Notes under the pieces: model-generated
The model's database searches: none
Told to the model about the DNA's origin: nothing
The model's input: only the letters and a program-made list of their open reading frames with translations
IMG/VR virus record: IMGVR_UViG_3300032560_000077
Location: 1 to 33,316 of that record
Length of the DNA: 33,316 bases
Strand: one strand, 5' to 3'
From: a virus
In this document: one piece after another, positions 1-7,051 of the stretch
Layout: every line of letters starts with the position of its first letter
Numbering within the stretch: the stretch's first letter is position 1
Position numbers and translations under genes: made by a program

Positions 1-20
1 AAAAAGTAAACAACCAAAAT

Positions 21-356
21 ATGTATAAGTCAGTGTTCCCTCCCGTTTGTGTGTTCGGTCCGCACAGCAAAAAGTGGTACGTCATAGCGGACGGGAGGTG
101 GAACGAAGTGGATAGGAATTACGATTGGGAAGAACTTTCTAAACTGTGGGAAAAAATAGTTTACGGTCCGATCGAAAGAAACGAAAAGAAAAAAACAAAG
201 GCCATTTCATATTCTGTTGAGGGCAGCAGGGGGAATTCCTACGCTGTCGTGAACAGCGGAAACATTTGGACTTGTTCTTGCCCTGCCCACGGTTTCGGTA
301 GGGGTAAGGAATGCAAGCACATATTGGCAATAAAATCAAAAAATAAGTCTACTTAA
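21..356 (+). CDS. SWIM zinc-finger protein
   Basis: A 111-residue protein. The C-terminal part (about residues 75-105) carries a CxC...CxH pattern (CSCPAH followed by ECKH), which is the SWIM zinc-finger signature CxCx(n)CxH, preceded by the short beta-rich stretch usual in SWIM domains (YAVVNSGNIWTC). SWIM domains bind nucleic acid or mediate protein contacts, often in recombination-linked or DNA-processing proteins. The N-terminal half (about 1-60) is aromatic-rich and unassigned. The ATG is 20 bases from the window edge and its stop abuts the next ATG, so the genes are probably co-transcribed. The zinc finger is seen directly; a role in phage DNA metabolism is inference. Confidence 0.75.
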   Translation: MYKSVFPPVCVFGPHSKKWYVIADGRWNEVDRNYDWEELSKLWEKIVYGPIERNEKKKTKAISYSVEGSRGNSYAVVNSGNIWTCSCPAHGFGRGKECKHILAIKSKNKST

Positions 357-602
357 ATGCAAGACAAATTGAAGATATACAGTACTACCGAACCCGAAGA
401 TATGTTGGGATTCAACGAATGGATGAATAAATTTAACGTAAGTACTTTGTATTTCGATAAAAATTCTAACCATCTGGCGGTAGAGATCATGAAACATTAC
501 AAATCCCAACCCGGATATTTGTACAAATTAGCTAAAATAATAAATGAAGATTATGAAGATAGTAAAATAGATTCCTGGTTCAGAAGTCTTGGAGGAATTT
601 GA
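357..602 (+). CDS. small acidic protein of unknown function
   Basis: An 81-residue protein whose ATG directly follows the TAA of the SWIM protein and whose end overlaps the next gene by 14 bases. Composition is mixed and soluble, with a Trp- and Asp-rich C-terminal half. I do not recognise a family. Its position between a SWIM zinc-finger protein and an acetyltransferase says only that it belongs to the same transcript. Confidence 0.6.
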   Translation: MQDKLKIYSTTEPEDMLGFNEWMNKFNVSTLYFDKNSNHLAVEIMKHYKSQPGYLYKLAKIINEDYEDSKIDSWFRSLGGI

Positions 603-1008
603 AAGTTATCATCCGGAACCCATAAGGTGGAGCCTTGAATATAAAAAACAATTCATAGGCAATAAAAATACAAAAGCAATTTACGTCAGACAACCAGAAC
701 CCGACCGCGAATACGTAGGAGAAATATTCCTTTCGTGGAATTCGGACAACGTGGTCGAAGTTTGCAGCATCACGGTTAAACCCCAATATCGCGGAAAAAA
801 TTATGGTAAATTATTGATAGCGATTGCCATGAATTGGGCAAGAACTCACAGATTTGAAATTATGGTGGGTGATGCCAGGGAGGGAGCCAGTTGGAACGCG
901 TTTAAATACTTTGGAGCGTGGTCGGTATACAGAAACAAAAATTGGTCAAATACAGGAGAAACGTACGTACATTTTTTTATAAGCCTAAATACTGACAAAC
1001 AAGGATGA
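589..1008 (+). CDS. GNAT-family N-acetyltransferase
   Basis: A 139-residue protein with the core of a Gcn5-related acetyltransferase. The acetyl-CoA binding motif A is visible as VKPQYRGKNYGKLLI (about residues 63-77; the R/Q-x-x-G-x-G/A type pyrophosphate loop), preceded by the beta-4 strand VVEVCSITV. Length fits the family (140-170). The substrate is unknown; phage GNATs may modify host proteins or small molecules. The only start that keeps the domain is TTG at 589, which overlaps the preceding gene by 14 bases, so the true N-terminus is uncertain. The stop TGA lies inside an ATGA shared with the next gene. Confidence 0.75.
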   Translation: MEEFESYHPEPIRWSLEYKKQFIGNKNTKAIYVRQPEPDREYVGEIFLSWNSDNVVEVCSITVKPQYRGKNYGKLLIAIAMNWARTHRFEIMVGDAREGASWNAFKYFGAWSVYRNKNWSNTGETYVHFFISLNTDKQG

Positions 1009-1403
1009 AGAAAGCGAAAAAGAGTTTAATTAACATGACGACTGCTTACCAAATACTTTTTTGGTGCATATCAGAATACGGTAGAAGTAAACTAAACGGC
1101 AAATATCCCCACATAGAGTTCTTAAAAAAGAACGAAGAGGAGGATTTGTACGGGTACTTTGATGAAGTGGAAAGTACCATTTACATATACAAGAATAAAA
1201 TGAACAGCCTTGAAAATTTGGCAAAAACCATAATTCACGAATACACCCACTACGTTAAGCACTCAATGGCCGAATACAAAGTGTTGTCCAAATACTTGAG
1301 TCACGAAAGGAATCCCCTGGAAATCGATGCTAGAAAGGTAGAAAGACAGGACTATGGAAAGTGTCTGAGATTTTTAAAGAATGAGCACGGAATTTATGAG
1401 TAA
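1005..1403 (+). CDS. HExxH zinc metallopeptidase-like protein
   Basis: A 132-residue protein with a clear zinc-protease helix TIIHEYTHYVKH (about residues 76-87), where the two His and the Glu of HEYTH form the HExxH motif. A distal acidic or histidine ligand is likely in the following region (HERNPLEIDARK), as in gluzincin-type minimal peptidases. Similar small HEYTHY proteins are common in phages and some relate to SprT or ImmA-type domains, but the target is unknown. It overlaps the acetyltransferase gene by 4 bases (ATGA). A second possible start lies at residue 11. The catalytic motif is seen directly; protease activity is inferred. Confidence 0.75.
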   Translation: MKKAKKSLINMTTAYQILFWCISEYGRSKLNGKYPHIEFLKKNEEEDLYGYFDEVESTIYIYKNKMNSLENLAKTIIHEYTHYVKHSMAEYKVLSKYLSHERNPLEIDARKVERQDYGKCLRFLKNEHGIYE

Positions 1404-1546
1404 GCGAATGCTTGTGATATTTATTGTTGGAGTCGCCAGGGCCAAATAAAAATAGTTTGTGAATACGCAGTAGATCTACTGTAAAAGGTCGGGTAAAACT
1501 CTAAAAAATTAATCATTAAACTCGTATTTCACAAACTCCTTAGATC
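1404..1546 (+). ncRNA. Structured leader or small RNA with nested inverted repeats
   Basis: A gene-free interval of 143 bases. Bases 1454-1467 are complementary to 1523-1537 (14 pairs with one bulged base). Immediately inside the left arm lies a perfect 14-base palindrome, CAGTAGATCTACTG (1468-1481). The right arm ends 9 bases before the ATG at 1547, so the structure would sit in the leader of the holin-like gene. A TATTTATTG stretch at about 1419-1427 resembles the CATATTTATAA motif seen elsewhere. It could be a translation-control element, an operator or an independent small RNA. Confidence 0.45.
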
Positions 1547-1897
1547 ATGATTCTATTGCAGCTACCAACAGAGACAGTTAACAATTCATTTTTACAGTAC
1601 GGAATTTTGGGAATAGTGGCGCTTTCACTGGCTTATTTTGCGTGGACTCAGTACAATAGATTGGTGGAGAAGAACGACACTCTGGAAAAGAAAATAGACA
1701 GACTTCAAGAGGAAATGTTAAAAATACTTGTCGAAGAAAGGGATAGAATGTCAGAGTTGATAGAAAATAACAGCAAGGCTCTAAGGGACCTGCACAGCAC
1801 CATACTCACCTATTTGATTAAAATGGGAGCAAACGAAGAAGCAAATGAAGAACCAAAAGGCCCGGGCCCTAGAAAGGGAAGCAGACAAACTACTTAA
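1547..1897 (+). CDS. holin-like membrane protein with coiled coil
   Basis: A 116-residue protein. Residues about 18-37 form one transmembrane helix, followed by a long charged heptad-rich helix (about 38-95, ending in KALRDLHSTILTYLIKM) and a polar tail. One N-terminal membrane helix plus an amphipathic coiled coil is the architecture of BhlA/UviB-type holin-like proteins and of some spanin-like lysis proteins. No peptidoglycan hydrolase lies next to it in this window, so the lysis role is inference. Its 3' end is overlapped by a second reading frame beginning at 1845. Confidence 0.5.
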   Translation: MILLQLPTETVNNSFLQYGILGIVALSLAYFAWTQYNRLVEKNDTLEKKIDRLQEEMLKILVEERDRMSELIENNSKALRDLHSTILTYLIKMGANEEANEEPKGPGPRKGSRQTT

Positions 1898-2000
1898 AGC
1901 ATATTCCACTCTTGAAAAGTGGAAATCAAACAGAAAAAATAAAAGTTACGATGAAATTATCCCGCGCAAAAAGAAGACGGATAAAAATAAAAGCGTGTAG
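1845..2000 (+). CDS. small basic protein overlapping two genes
   Basis: A 51-codon frame starting at an ATG inside the 3' end of the holin-like gene (53-base overlap) and ending 50 bases inside the next gene. The peptide begins MKNQKARALEREADKLL, is helical and lysine-rich, and looks like a real protein rather than a random frame. It bridges what would otherwise be an out-of-phase gap. No family is recognised. Confidence 0.5.
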   Translation: MKNQKARALEREADKLLKAYSTLEKWKSNRKNKSYDEIIPRKKKTDKNKSV

Positions 2001-2118
2001 TCAAAACGGGTCCAGTTGCGATTATCACATTGCTCTGTTCGGTTACCCGTGCAAATCGTGCTCCGTCCACAATAAAAAAACCAAAATCTCCCAGAAACTA
2101 TTGGGCACTGTCAATTGA
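1951..2118 (+). CDS. small cysteine-rich, probably zinc-binding protein
   Basis: A 55-residue protein with a basic N-terminus (KLSRAKRRRIKIK) and cysteines spaced CSQNGSSC and CKSCSVH, suggesting a small zinc ribbon. I chose the ATG at 1951 because it follows AAAATAAAAGTTACG, nearly the leader seen before many other starts here (AATAAAAGTT then ATG). A TTG at 1912 would extend it by 13 residues. It overlaps the preceding small gene by 50 bases in another frame. Function unknown. Confidence 0.55.
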   Translation: MKLSRAKRRRIKIKACSQNGSSCDYHIALFGYPCKSCSVHNKKTKISQKLLGTVN

Positions 2119-2262
2119 ATTTGACGATGTTTCTATTATCCATTAATTTATAGTGAGACCATGAGCTCCCAATGAGCTCCAAATTTGAATGGTAACCAAC
2201 GCTTTACAAACCGTTGAAAACCAATTAAATTTCATTCCATAATAGATTAATTTCCAAATTTT
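2119..2262. other. Intergenic region with ATGAGCTCC repeat
   Basis: No gene seen. It contains a tandem repeat ATGAGCTCC at about 2160-2180, each copy preceded by CC or CA, and a segment at about 2191-2209 (GGTAACCAACGCTTTACAA) almost identical to one upstream of another promoter copy at about 20450. This suggests an extended shared regulatory block. Confidence 0.5.
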
Positions 2263-2354
2263 TATAACAGATTGATTATCAGGGAAGAATTTTTAAAAAA
2301 AGCTAAAATAAATTTTTTTCTTTCAAATAAACGCAGTATATTTACCCTGTATCA
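2263..2354 (+). promoter_or_regulatory. Repeated promoter module, copy A
   Basis: It consists of an ATTGATTATCA box, an A/T-rich stretch (AAGAATTTTTAAAAAAAG, then AAATAAATTTTTTT) and the core GTATATTTACCCTGTATCA (2336-2354). The core's TATATTTA matches the Bacteroidetes -7 consensus TAnnTTTG except for the last base. The gene start lies 16 bases downstream at 2371. Other copies lie before the genes starting at 8666, 13926, 20572, 21987 and 22884. Confidence 0.75.
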
Positions 2355-2370
2355 CAATCAAAAATAAGTT

Positions 2371-3249
2371 ATGAAATTTCTTCACACAACGCTTGATGCA
2401 CTAAAATTGCAATTGGAGGCCGACAAGCACGCACAATTGGAATACAGCGATAACGTTTGCAAAAAACAGGTAGAGGGTCTCAATAAAAAAATTGCTTCTT
2501 GGTTCTTAAAAGAATTGGGAATCAGTAACGAGATCCATTTTTCCAGGGAAAATTTAAGGCTCATAGTAATACCGGGCACTTCTGTGGAAATTTACCTCAG
2601 AATTCCTTGGAGGGATTACGAAAAGGATACCGTAAAACCGAAAATCGAACTGAATTGGTACGGTTCAAGTTGCCGCGTGTGAGAGGACAAGCACACCCAG
2701 TATTTGGCCCTGTTGGGAAAAATCGCCCCGCACCTTCAAAAAATTGAGGACGAGTGCCGTCTGTGGTATTTGGAGTACGAGGGGTACAGAAAGGGATTGG
2801 TTCCTTTCTCCACTAAAGTGCGTGAGACAGAAAACGCAATACGCGACACTGAAAGGGCCATAAAGGCACAGGACATCGAATTGTACAAGAGGGTGGGGTT
2901 CAAGTGCGATTTGAAAAACGACACGGACACACGGAGAAATTACGAAATTGAGGGAAGTCCTTACGAATTTAAGGAGTACAAAAAGCACATTAAGTTGTAC
3001 TACGGTTACGGTAAGCACGATTACATTCAAATCAATTCGTTTGAAATACTGATGGATTTGAAGCGGGGAAAATTGAGAATCAAATACAAGAACGAATACC
3101 ATGGTCAGACCGAGGAATCGTTTTCCACGGTGGACGTGACCCCTAAATTTTTCGTACCGTTCATTCAAGAAGTTTACGATTTGCAAACTTGCGGCGCCGA
3201 CGAAAAGAGGAAGCGGGAAATTTTAAGGTCGGAAATGTACAACAAGTAA
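2371..3249 (+). pseudogene. Gene of unknown function interrupted by in-frame TGA
   Basis: One continuous frame of 292 codons broken by a TGA at 2680-2682. The 103-residue first part and the long second part are in the same phase, and the sequence across the stop (SSCRV, stop, EDKHTQYLALLGK) reads as coding, so this is probably one gene. The protein is charged, with a helical middle (about residues 108-170) and no recognised domain. It is the first gene behind promoter copy A. The stop could be a nonsense mutation, a recoded codon or a sequence error. A restart would have to use TTG near 2704. Confidence 0.6.
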
Positions 3250-3691
3250 GAATTTAGTTCTTTGAATAAAAAATATTAACGATCCGGGCCGGGCTCACAT
3301 TCCTGGGCTGAGGGGTCCGGTACCAGGCCCCCTCGGAAACTAGGGAGTTAACGGATCGTTATTTTTAATGCATCGCAACTCACGTAGAAATGAAGACTTC
3401 TTAATAAAAAGGGTAGGACAGAACCTTAGCCTGCGAGTAAGTAAAAAAGTTGGGGAGCAGCTGTCTAACACATAGCTGTCTTTAAATAACCCTTGAAGCT
3501 ATTAAGATGCGAAACTACCTGATTATTTCCCTGTAAGTGGGTACCGAACCTGAAATAGTGGTAGCGAGTAGGGCACCCATAATAATAATTTAATCAGCTC
3601 CCAAGGGTGAGCAGTTACGTTAAGAAAGACTAACGTAGGTACCCCCCGTTTGAGGGTGCCAGCTTTAAAGCGTAACTGAATGCAGAGGGAC
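3250..3691 (+). ncRNA. Large structured non-coding RNA candidate
   Basis: About 440 bases without a plausible gene, followed at once by a tRNA-like gene. Long complementary segments are visible: 3277-3286 with 3352-3361 (10 perfect pairs); 3310-3315 with 3329-3334; loop 3323-3327 with 3302-3306 (possible pseudoknot); 3409-3414 with 3489-3494; 3497-3505 with 3590-3599 (one bulge); 3515-3519 with 3560-3564; 3525-3529 with 3552-3556; 3572-3578 with 3654-3660; 3612-3619 with 3671-3678. Some are mutually exclusive (3617-3622 can also pair with 3631-3636, and 3539-3545 with 3638-3644). I did not find tmRNA, RNase P, group I or group II hallmarks. GOLLD and ROOL RNAs are known large phage-associated RNAs often found near tRNAs; membership here is only a hypothesis. 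Exact ends are unknown. Confidence 0.6.
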
Positions 3692-3800
3692 GGTCAGATG
3701 GCGGAATTGGTAGACGCACTGGGGAGATTAAACTTGGAAACATTTGTTAATCTTAATAGTTAATCCTCTTTATTTACGGGTTCGAATCCTGTTCTGACTA
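3692..3800 (+). tRNA. Leu-type tRNA-like gene with oversized centre
   Basis: The acceptor arm (3692-3698 with 3793-3799), TG at 8-9, the D arm GCGGAATTGGTAGACGC typical of tRNA-Leu, and the T arm ACGGG-TTCGAAT-CCTGT are all intact, with discriminator A at 3800. CCA is not encoded. The centre (3719-3775) is 57 bases, about 20 longer than a normal anticodon plus long variable arm. No canonical 5-bp, 7-base anticodon arm is obvious. GATTAA (3726-3731) can pair with TTAATC at 3747-3752 or at 3760-3765, and GGGGA (3721-3725) with TCCTC (3764-3768). A TAA anticodon (Leu) can be read at 3729-3731, but only with a weak stem. It may be an unusual tRNA, one with an insertion, or the tRNA-like end of the upstream RNA. 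Confidence 0.55.
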
Positions 3801-3853
3801 CAAATACAAAACAAGAAATAGAAGACATTTTTAACCATCAAAAAAAGTAAACA

Positions 3854-4366
3854 ATGAAAAAAATAGTTTTGAGCATCGGTCTGATCATGACCGTTTTATC
3901 CGTAGCAGTATCGCAAACCGTCGATAGTGCCAAATTAAAAATTGACAGTACAGTAAAATTACAAACGGTGGCGCTACCCGATTCAGCAAAGTTGACAGCA
4001 TACATGGTCTATTCGGACATCAAATCAAAGATTGAGGGCTTAGGCGCTGGATTAAAAATCGGTGCTGAACACATTTATTCTGTGTTTGTCAGACAACAAT
4101 TGGTAAATTCCATTGTGTACTGCTCGTTTGCTATAGTATCATTTTTGACTCTATCATCATTTTTCAGAGGAGCCAAAAGAAAGGACGAACCTTGGAGTGA
4201 TGAAAGTGGTGGTCCTACTAGTGTTGGTATTTTTAGAGTGATACAGATGATAATTGGAATAATCATGTTCATTCTCGTTCTCATATTTTCAAGGGACATC
4301 ATAACAGGCTTTGTCAATCCGGAGTATGGCGCCATAAAAGAAATAATTGGATTCATAAAACAATAA
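3854..4366 (+). CDS. secreted or membrane protein with two C-terminal membrane helices
   Basis: A 170-residue protein. It starts with a signal-peptide-like segment (about 1-20, possible cleavage near SQ at 20-21), then a polar region to about 80, a first membrane helix at about 84-104, a basic/acidic loop (FRGAKRKDEPW) and a second helix at about 126-146. The leader is TCAAAAAAAGTAAACA before the ATG. No family is recognised. It could be an envelope-modifying or lysis-associated protein. It is the first gene after the tRNA-like element. Confidence 0.6.
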   Translation: MKKIVLSIGLIMTVLSVAVSQTVDSAKLKIDSTVKLQTVALPDSAKLTAYMVYSDIKSKIEGLGAGLKIGAEHIYSVFVRQQLVNSIVYCSFAIVSFLTLSSFFRGAKRKDEPWSDESGGPTSVGIFRVIQMIIGIIMFILVLIFSRDIITGFVNPEYGAIKEIIGFIKQ

Positions 4367-4378
4367 TTGTGTTTTTAA

Positions 4379-5017
4379 ATGAAAATAAAATTAAAATTAA
4401 GGGAAGGTCAAAGTGTGTGGTTCACTAGCGACAGTCACTACCACCATCCGAACATTTGTTCGGCGACCACCAAGTGGATTAATCCAGTGACTATAAGAGA
4501 GTTTAAATCTTTGGAGCACATGAACGCTACGATTGTTGAAAACATCAACGAATTCGTGGGGCAGGATGACATACTGTTTCACTTGGGGGATTGGTCTTTT
4601 GGGGGGTTCGACAAGACCAGAGAATTCAGGGACAGGTTGGTGTGCAACAACATTCATTTGGTCCTTGGAAATCACGACGATCACATAGAAAAAAACAAGG
4701 ACGGTATAAGAAGTTTGTTCGCTTCCGTTAATGAATACGTTGAATTGGAAGTTAACTACCCCTGGTTGGGCTCCGTAATTCACAATTTCGTTCTCATGCA
4801 CTTTCCGATAGCGAGTTGGAATCACTTGACTAAGGGGCACATGCACCTTCACGGTCACTTGCACCTCAAGAAAAATGTTAGGGCGAATAAGGGAAAAATG
4901 ATGGACGTTGGTGTAGACGGAAACGACATGTACCCAATCGGTTTAAAAGAAGTGGTGTCCATTCTTGGAAACAGACCTCTACAGGGAATGTTTGAATTCG
5001 ATCACCACAAAAAATAA
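4379..5017 (+). CDS. calcineurin-like metallophosphoesterase
   Basis: A 212-residue protein carrying the ordered metal-binding motifs of the metallophosphoesterase superfamily: D-x-H as SDSHYHH (residues 17-23), GD as GDWSFGG (about 71-77), GNHD as GNHDDH (about 97-102) and a terminal GHMHLHGHLH (about 153-162). Such enzymes hydrolyse phosphomono- or diesters using two metal ions. Length and motif spacing match the small single-domain phage and bacterial members. The substrate is unknown; the nearby RNA ligase makes nucleic-acid end processing one possibility (inference). Confidence 0.85.
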   Translation: MKIKLKLREGQSVWFTSDSHYHHPNICSATTKWINPVTIREFKSLEHMNATIVENINEFVGQDDILFHLGDWSFGGFDKTREFRDRLVCNNIHLVLGNHDDHIEKNKDGIRSLFASVNEYVELEVNYPWLGSVIHNFVLMHFPIASWNHLTKGHMHLHGHLHLKKNVRANKGKMMDVGVDGNDMYPIGLKEVVSILGNRPLQGMFEFDHHKK

Positions 5018-5068
5018 GTAAATAAAAGCTATGATAAACAATTTTGATTCTATATTTGATTTGATAAC

Positions 5069-5659
5069 GTGCAGATTGGATCACTTAAAACCGGGGAATT
5101 CTATTTCGTGCAAATATTCAAAAGACGAAAGGACAATCCCCTCATGAAACAGGACTTGGTCACTATTGACAATTTCTTTGTGCAAGGAGCTTTTGATTTA
5201 AAAGAAAAGCAGGACAGAATAATAGAGGTGTGCGATCTTAATAACGCTAGGGCGTACATAAGATTGAACAGGCGCAGCGATAAAAAAGTTGCTTTGCAAA
5301 CTCTTAGATTAATGGCAGAGAACATAGCTGCAGAACAGTACGACATAAAGAATTGTTATTTGAGTTGTTGTGGTCAGTTTCATTCGGAAGACAACCATAA
5401 AACTTGGTTGATAGACGTCGATGACAAGGACTATGAAGGCATGGACCAAGAATTGGCAAAAGAGGCACAACTAAAAATGCTTTCCTTGGCCCAAGAACTC
5501 ATAAAGTGGACGGGTCGGGACAGTAGAATGAGAGTATTACCGACCAAAAACGGTTACCACGCGGTGTGCAGGCCATTTAACCTTAAAGCGTTCAGAGAGA
5601 GCTATCCGCACCACCCGGACGTGCATAAGGACAATCCAGTTCTTTTGTATTGTCCATAA
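5069..5659 (+). CDS. primase-like (AEP-like?) protein, N-terminus probably frameshifted
   Basis: As read from the GTG at 5069 this is 196 residues. It contains LIDVDDKDY (about residues 114-122) and a later PTKNGYHAVCRPFNL block. An acidic hhDhD motif followed by a small-x-His motif recalls archaeo-eukaryotic primase-type folds; this is a weak, motif-only assignment. The ATG at 5031, in a good leader context, opens a frame (MINNFDSIFDLIT...LKPG) that would join this one exactly if the GGGG run at 5093-5096 had one more G. The intact gene is therefore probably 5031-5659 (about 209 residues), and the short frame ending at 5147 is an artefact of that lesion. Confidence 0.6.
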   Translation: MQIGSLKTGEFYFVQIFKRRKDNPLMKQDLVTIDNFFVQGAFDLKEKQDRIIEVCDLNNARAYIRLNRRSDKKVALQTLRLMAENIAAEQYDIKNCYLSCCGQFHSEDNHKTWLIDVDDKDYEGMDQELAKEAQLKMLSLAQELIKWTGRDSRMRVLPTKNGYHAVCRPFNLKAFRESYPHHPDVHKDNPVLLYCP

Positions 5660-5669
5660 AATAAAAGTT

Positions 5670-5885
5670 ATGACTCAAAAGATGGTATCGCAAGAGTTAA
5701 TAGAACAGATGAACAAACAATTCTTGGGAAAAAGAATTTCTGTGGAAGGGGACGTTGGTGTGGTCAGTGGCACTTGCCAATTCATGGGTTACAATTTAAC
5801 TTTCCCAAGTTGGGGTTTTCAAGTGACCGTGGACAGAATGCCGGTCACCAATGTAAAATTAAAGTCTATAAAATTAATAGATTAA
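5670..5885 (+). CDS. small protein of unknown function
   Basis: A 71-residue protein preceded by the recurrent leader AAAATAAAAGTTATG, which fixes the start. After a helical N-terminus (QELIEQMNKQFLGK) the rest looks like alternating strands, suggesting a small beta-barrel (SH3- or OB-like). It lies 3 bases upstream of the RNA ligase gene and is probably translated with it. No family recognised. Confidence 0.6.
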   Translation: MTQKMVSQELIEQMNKQFLGKRISVEGDVGVVSGTCQFMGYNLTFPSWGFQVTVDRMPVTNVKLKSIKLID

Positions 5886-5888
5886 AAA

Positions 5889-7040
5889 ATGGAAAACGTT
5901 AATAGTTGCTGCTTTGTAGCGAAAATAAGTGAATTAAAACCCATAGAGGGTGCCGACATGATCGAAATGGCGATCATTGAGGGTTGGAATTGCATAACCC
6001 AAAAGGGTAATTACAAATCGGGGGATTTGGTGGGTTGCGCGACTACGGACGCGGTGATACCCGAAGAATTGGCGGAAAAAATGAATGTGACCGGTTATCT
6101 AAGAAAGGGAAACCGAGTTAGAACGGTCAAATTGAGGGGAGTTTACTCTGAGTGCTTGATAATTCCAATGTCGTATGTACCGAATTCGCAGAGTTTCAAA
6201 GAGGGTTCTGATCTCATGAAAGCCCTTGGCGTATTTAAGTACGAACCTCCTGTTAAAAACATTCAATTGACATCAGGAAAGAAAATAAGATACCACGAAA
6301 ATCCAAATTTTTTGGTGTATTACAAATTTCCAAACATTAAGAATGTGCCTGGAATGTTCACCAAAGAGGACGAAGTTCAAATTACCAGAAAATTGCACGG
6401 TACTAATGCAAGGTACGGCATAGTGAAAAAAACAAAGTTGTCGTTCTTGGACAGAATAAAGAAATTCCTGTACAAATACGTTAATCACACGCCCGAATCG
6501 TGGAAGTTTGTGGATTACGATTTTGTGGTTGGATCCCACAACGTGGAAAAGGGTTCTGATTCTCAAGGATTCTACGATACCAACGTGTGGTTCGATGTTG
6601 CCAAAAAATACAGTTTGAAGGAAAAACTTTGGAACTATGTAATGTTGTTGGAAGATGAGGGTTTGCTGGGCTCTGGCTTCGTCATTTACGGAGAGATATA
6701 CGGTCCAGGAATTCAGGCCAATTACGATTACGGTTTGAAAGAAATAGAATTTGCTGTGTTTGATACTTGGTTTAACGGGGAATACTTGGATGTGTACGAT
6801 ACTGCATTCATAGTTGATTTCATATTGAATTTGCCTTTAGTGCCGGTTCTTTATACGGGACCGTGGAGTCAAGAAGTGCAGGACAAGTTTCTATTGAATA
6901 ACTTTGTTGAGGGCACAAAAGTACCCCACGAGGGAATAGTGATTAAACATATTTCCGGTGCTAGGGAAAAAGTGGCGAAGGTCATAAATCCTCAGTACGC
7001 GGTATTTTCCGAAAAGAACAACGTTGGGGATTCACACTAA
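5889..7040 (+). CDS. RNA ligase with N-terminal OB-like module (Rnl5-like)
   Basis: A 383-residue ATP-dependent RNA ligase. The nucleotidyltransferase motifs are all present: motif I RKLHGTN with the nucleotidyl lysine at about residue 168; VGSHN; motif III/IIIa FVIYGEIYGPGIQ followed by EFAVFD; motif IV HEGIVIK; motif V KVINPQY. Residues 1 to about 110 (FVAKISELKPIEGADMIEMA) match the tRNA-synthetase-like OB module found before the ligase domain in Deinococcus radiodurans RNA ligase, the type member of Rnl5, which seals nicks having a 3'-OH RNA end. The likely role is repair of nicked RNA, perhaps host tRNA cleaved as an antiphage defence (inference). No end-healing kinase is seen in the window. 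Confidence 0.85.
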   Translation: MENVNSCCFVAKISELKPIEGADMIEMAIIEGWNCITQKGNYKSGDLVGCATTDAVIPEELAEKMNVTGYLRKGNRVRTVKLRGVYSECLIIPMSYVPNSQSFKEGSDLMKALGVFKYEPPVKNIQLTSGKKIRYHENPNFLVYYKFPNIKNVPGMFTKEDEVQITRKLHGTNARYGIVKKTKLSFLDRIKKFLYKYVNHTPESWKFVDYDFVVGSHNVEKGSDSQGFYDTNVWFDVAKKYSLKEKLWNYVMLLEDEGLLGSGFVIYGEIYGPGIQANYDYGLKEIEFAVFDTWFNGEYLDVYDTAFIVDFILNLPLVPVLYTGPWSQEVQDKFLLNNFVEGTKVPHEGIVIKHISGAREKVAKVINPQYAVFSEKNNVGDSH

Positions 7041-7051
7041 AAAATAATAAC

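Noticed and set aside
1912-1950. TTG start for the Cys-rich small protein
   Set aside because: The ATG at 1951 has the standard A-rich leader; the extra 13 residues overlap another coding frame.
2680-2682. UGA recoded as a sense codon genome-wide
   Set aside because: TGA ends many genes here in tight ATGA overlaps (for example 1008, 14150, 16765, 17254), and TAG and TAA also interrupt frames, so one uniform recoding does not fit.
2665-3186. Long minus-strand frame of 173 codons
   Set aside because: It lies opposite the 2371-3249 gene, has a hydrophobic, repetitive composition (antisense of Lys/Glu-rich codons) and no leader or neighbours on that strand.
3250-3691. Group I intron or tmRNA
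   Set aside because: I looked for the conserved core segments of group I introns, the group II domain V pattern, and tmRNA end sequences and did not find them. The D arm next to it is that of an ordinary tRNA-Leu, unlike the tmRNA reduced arm.
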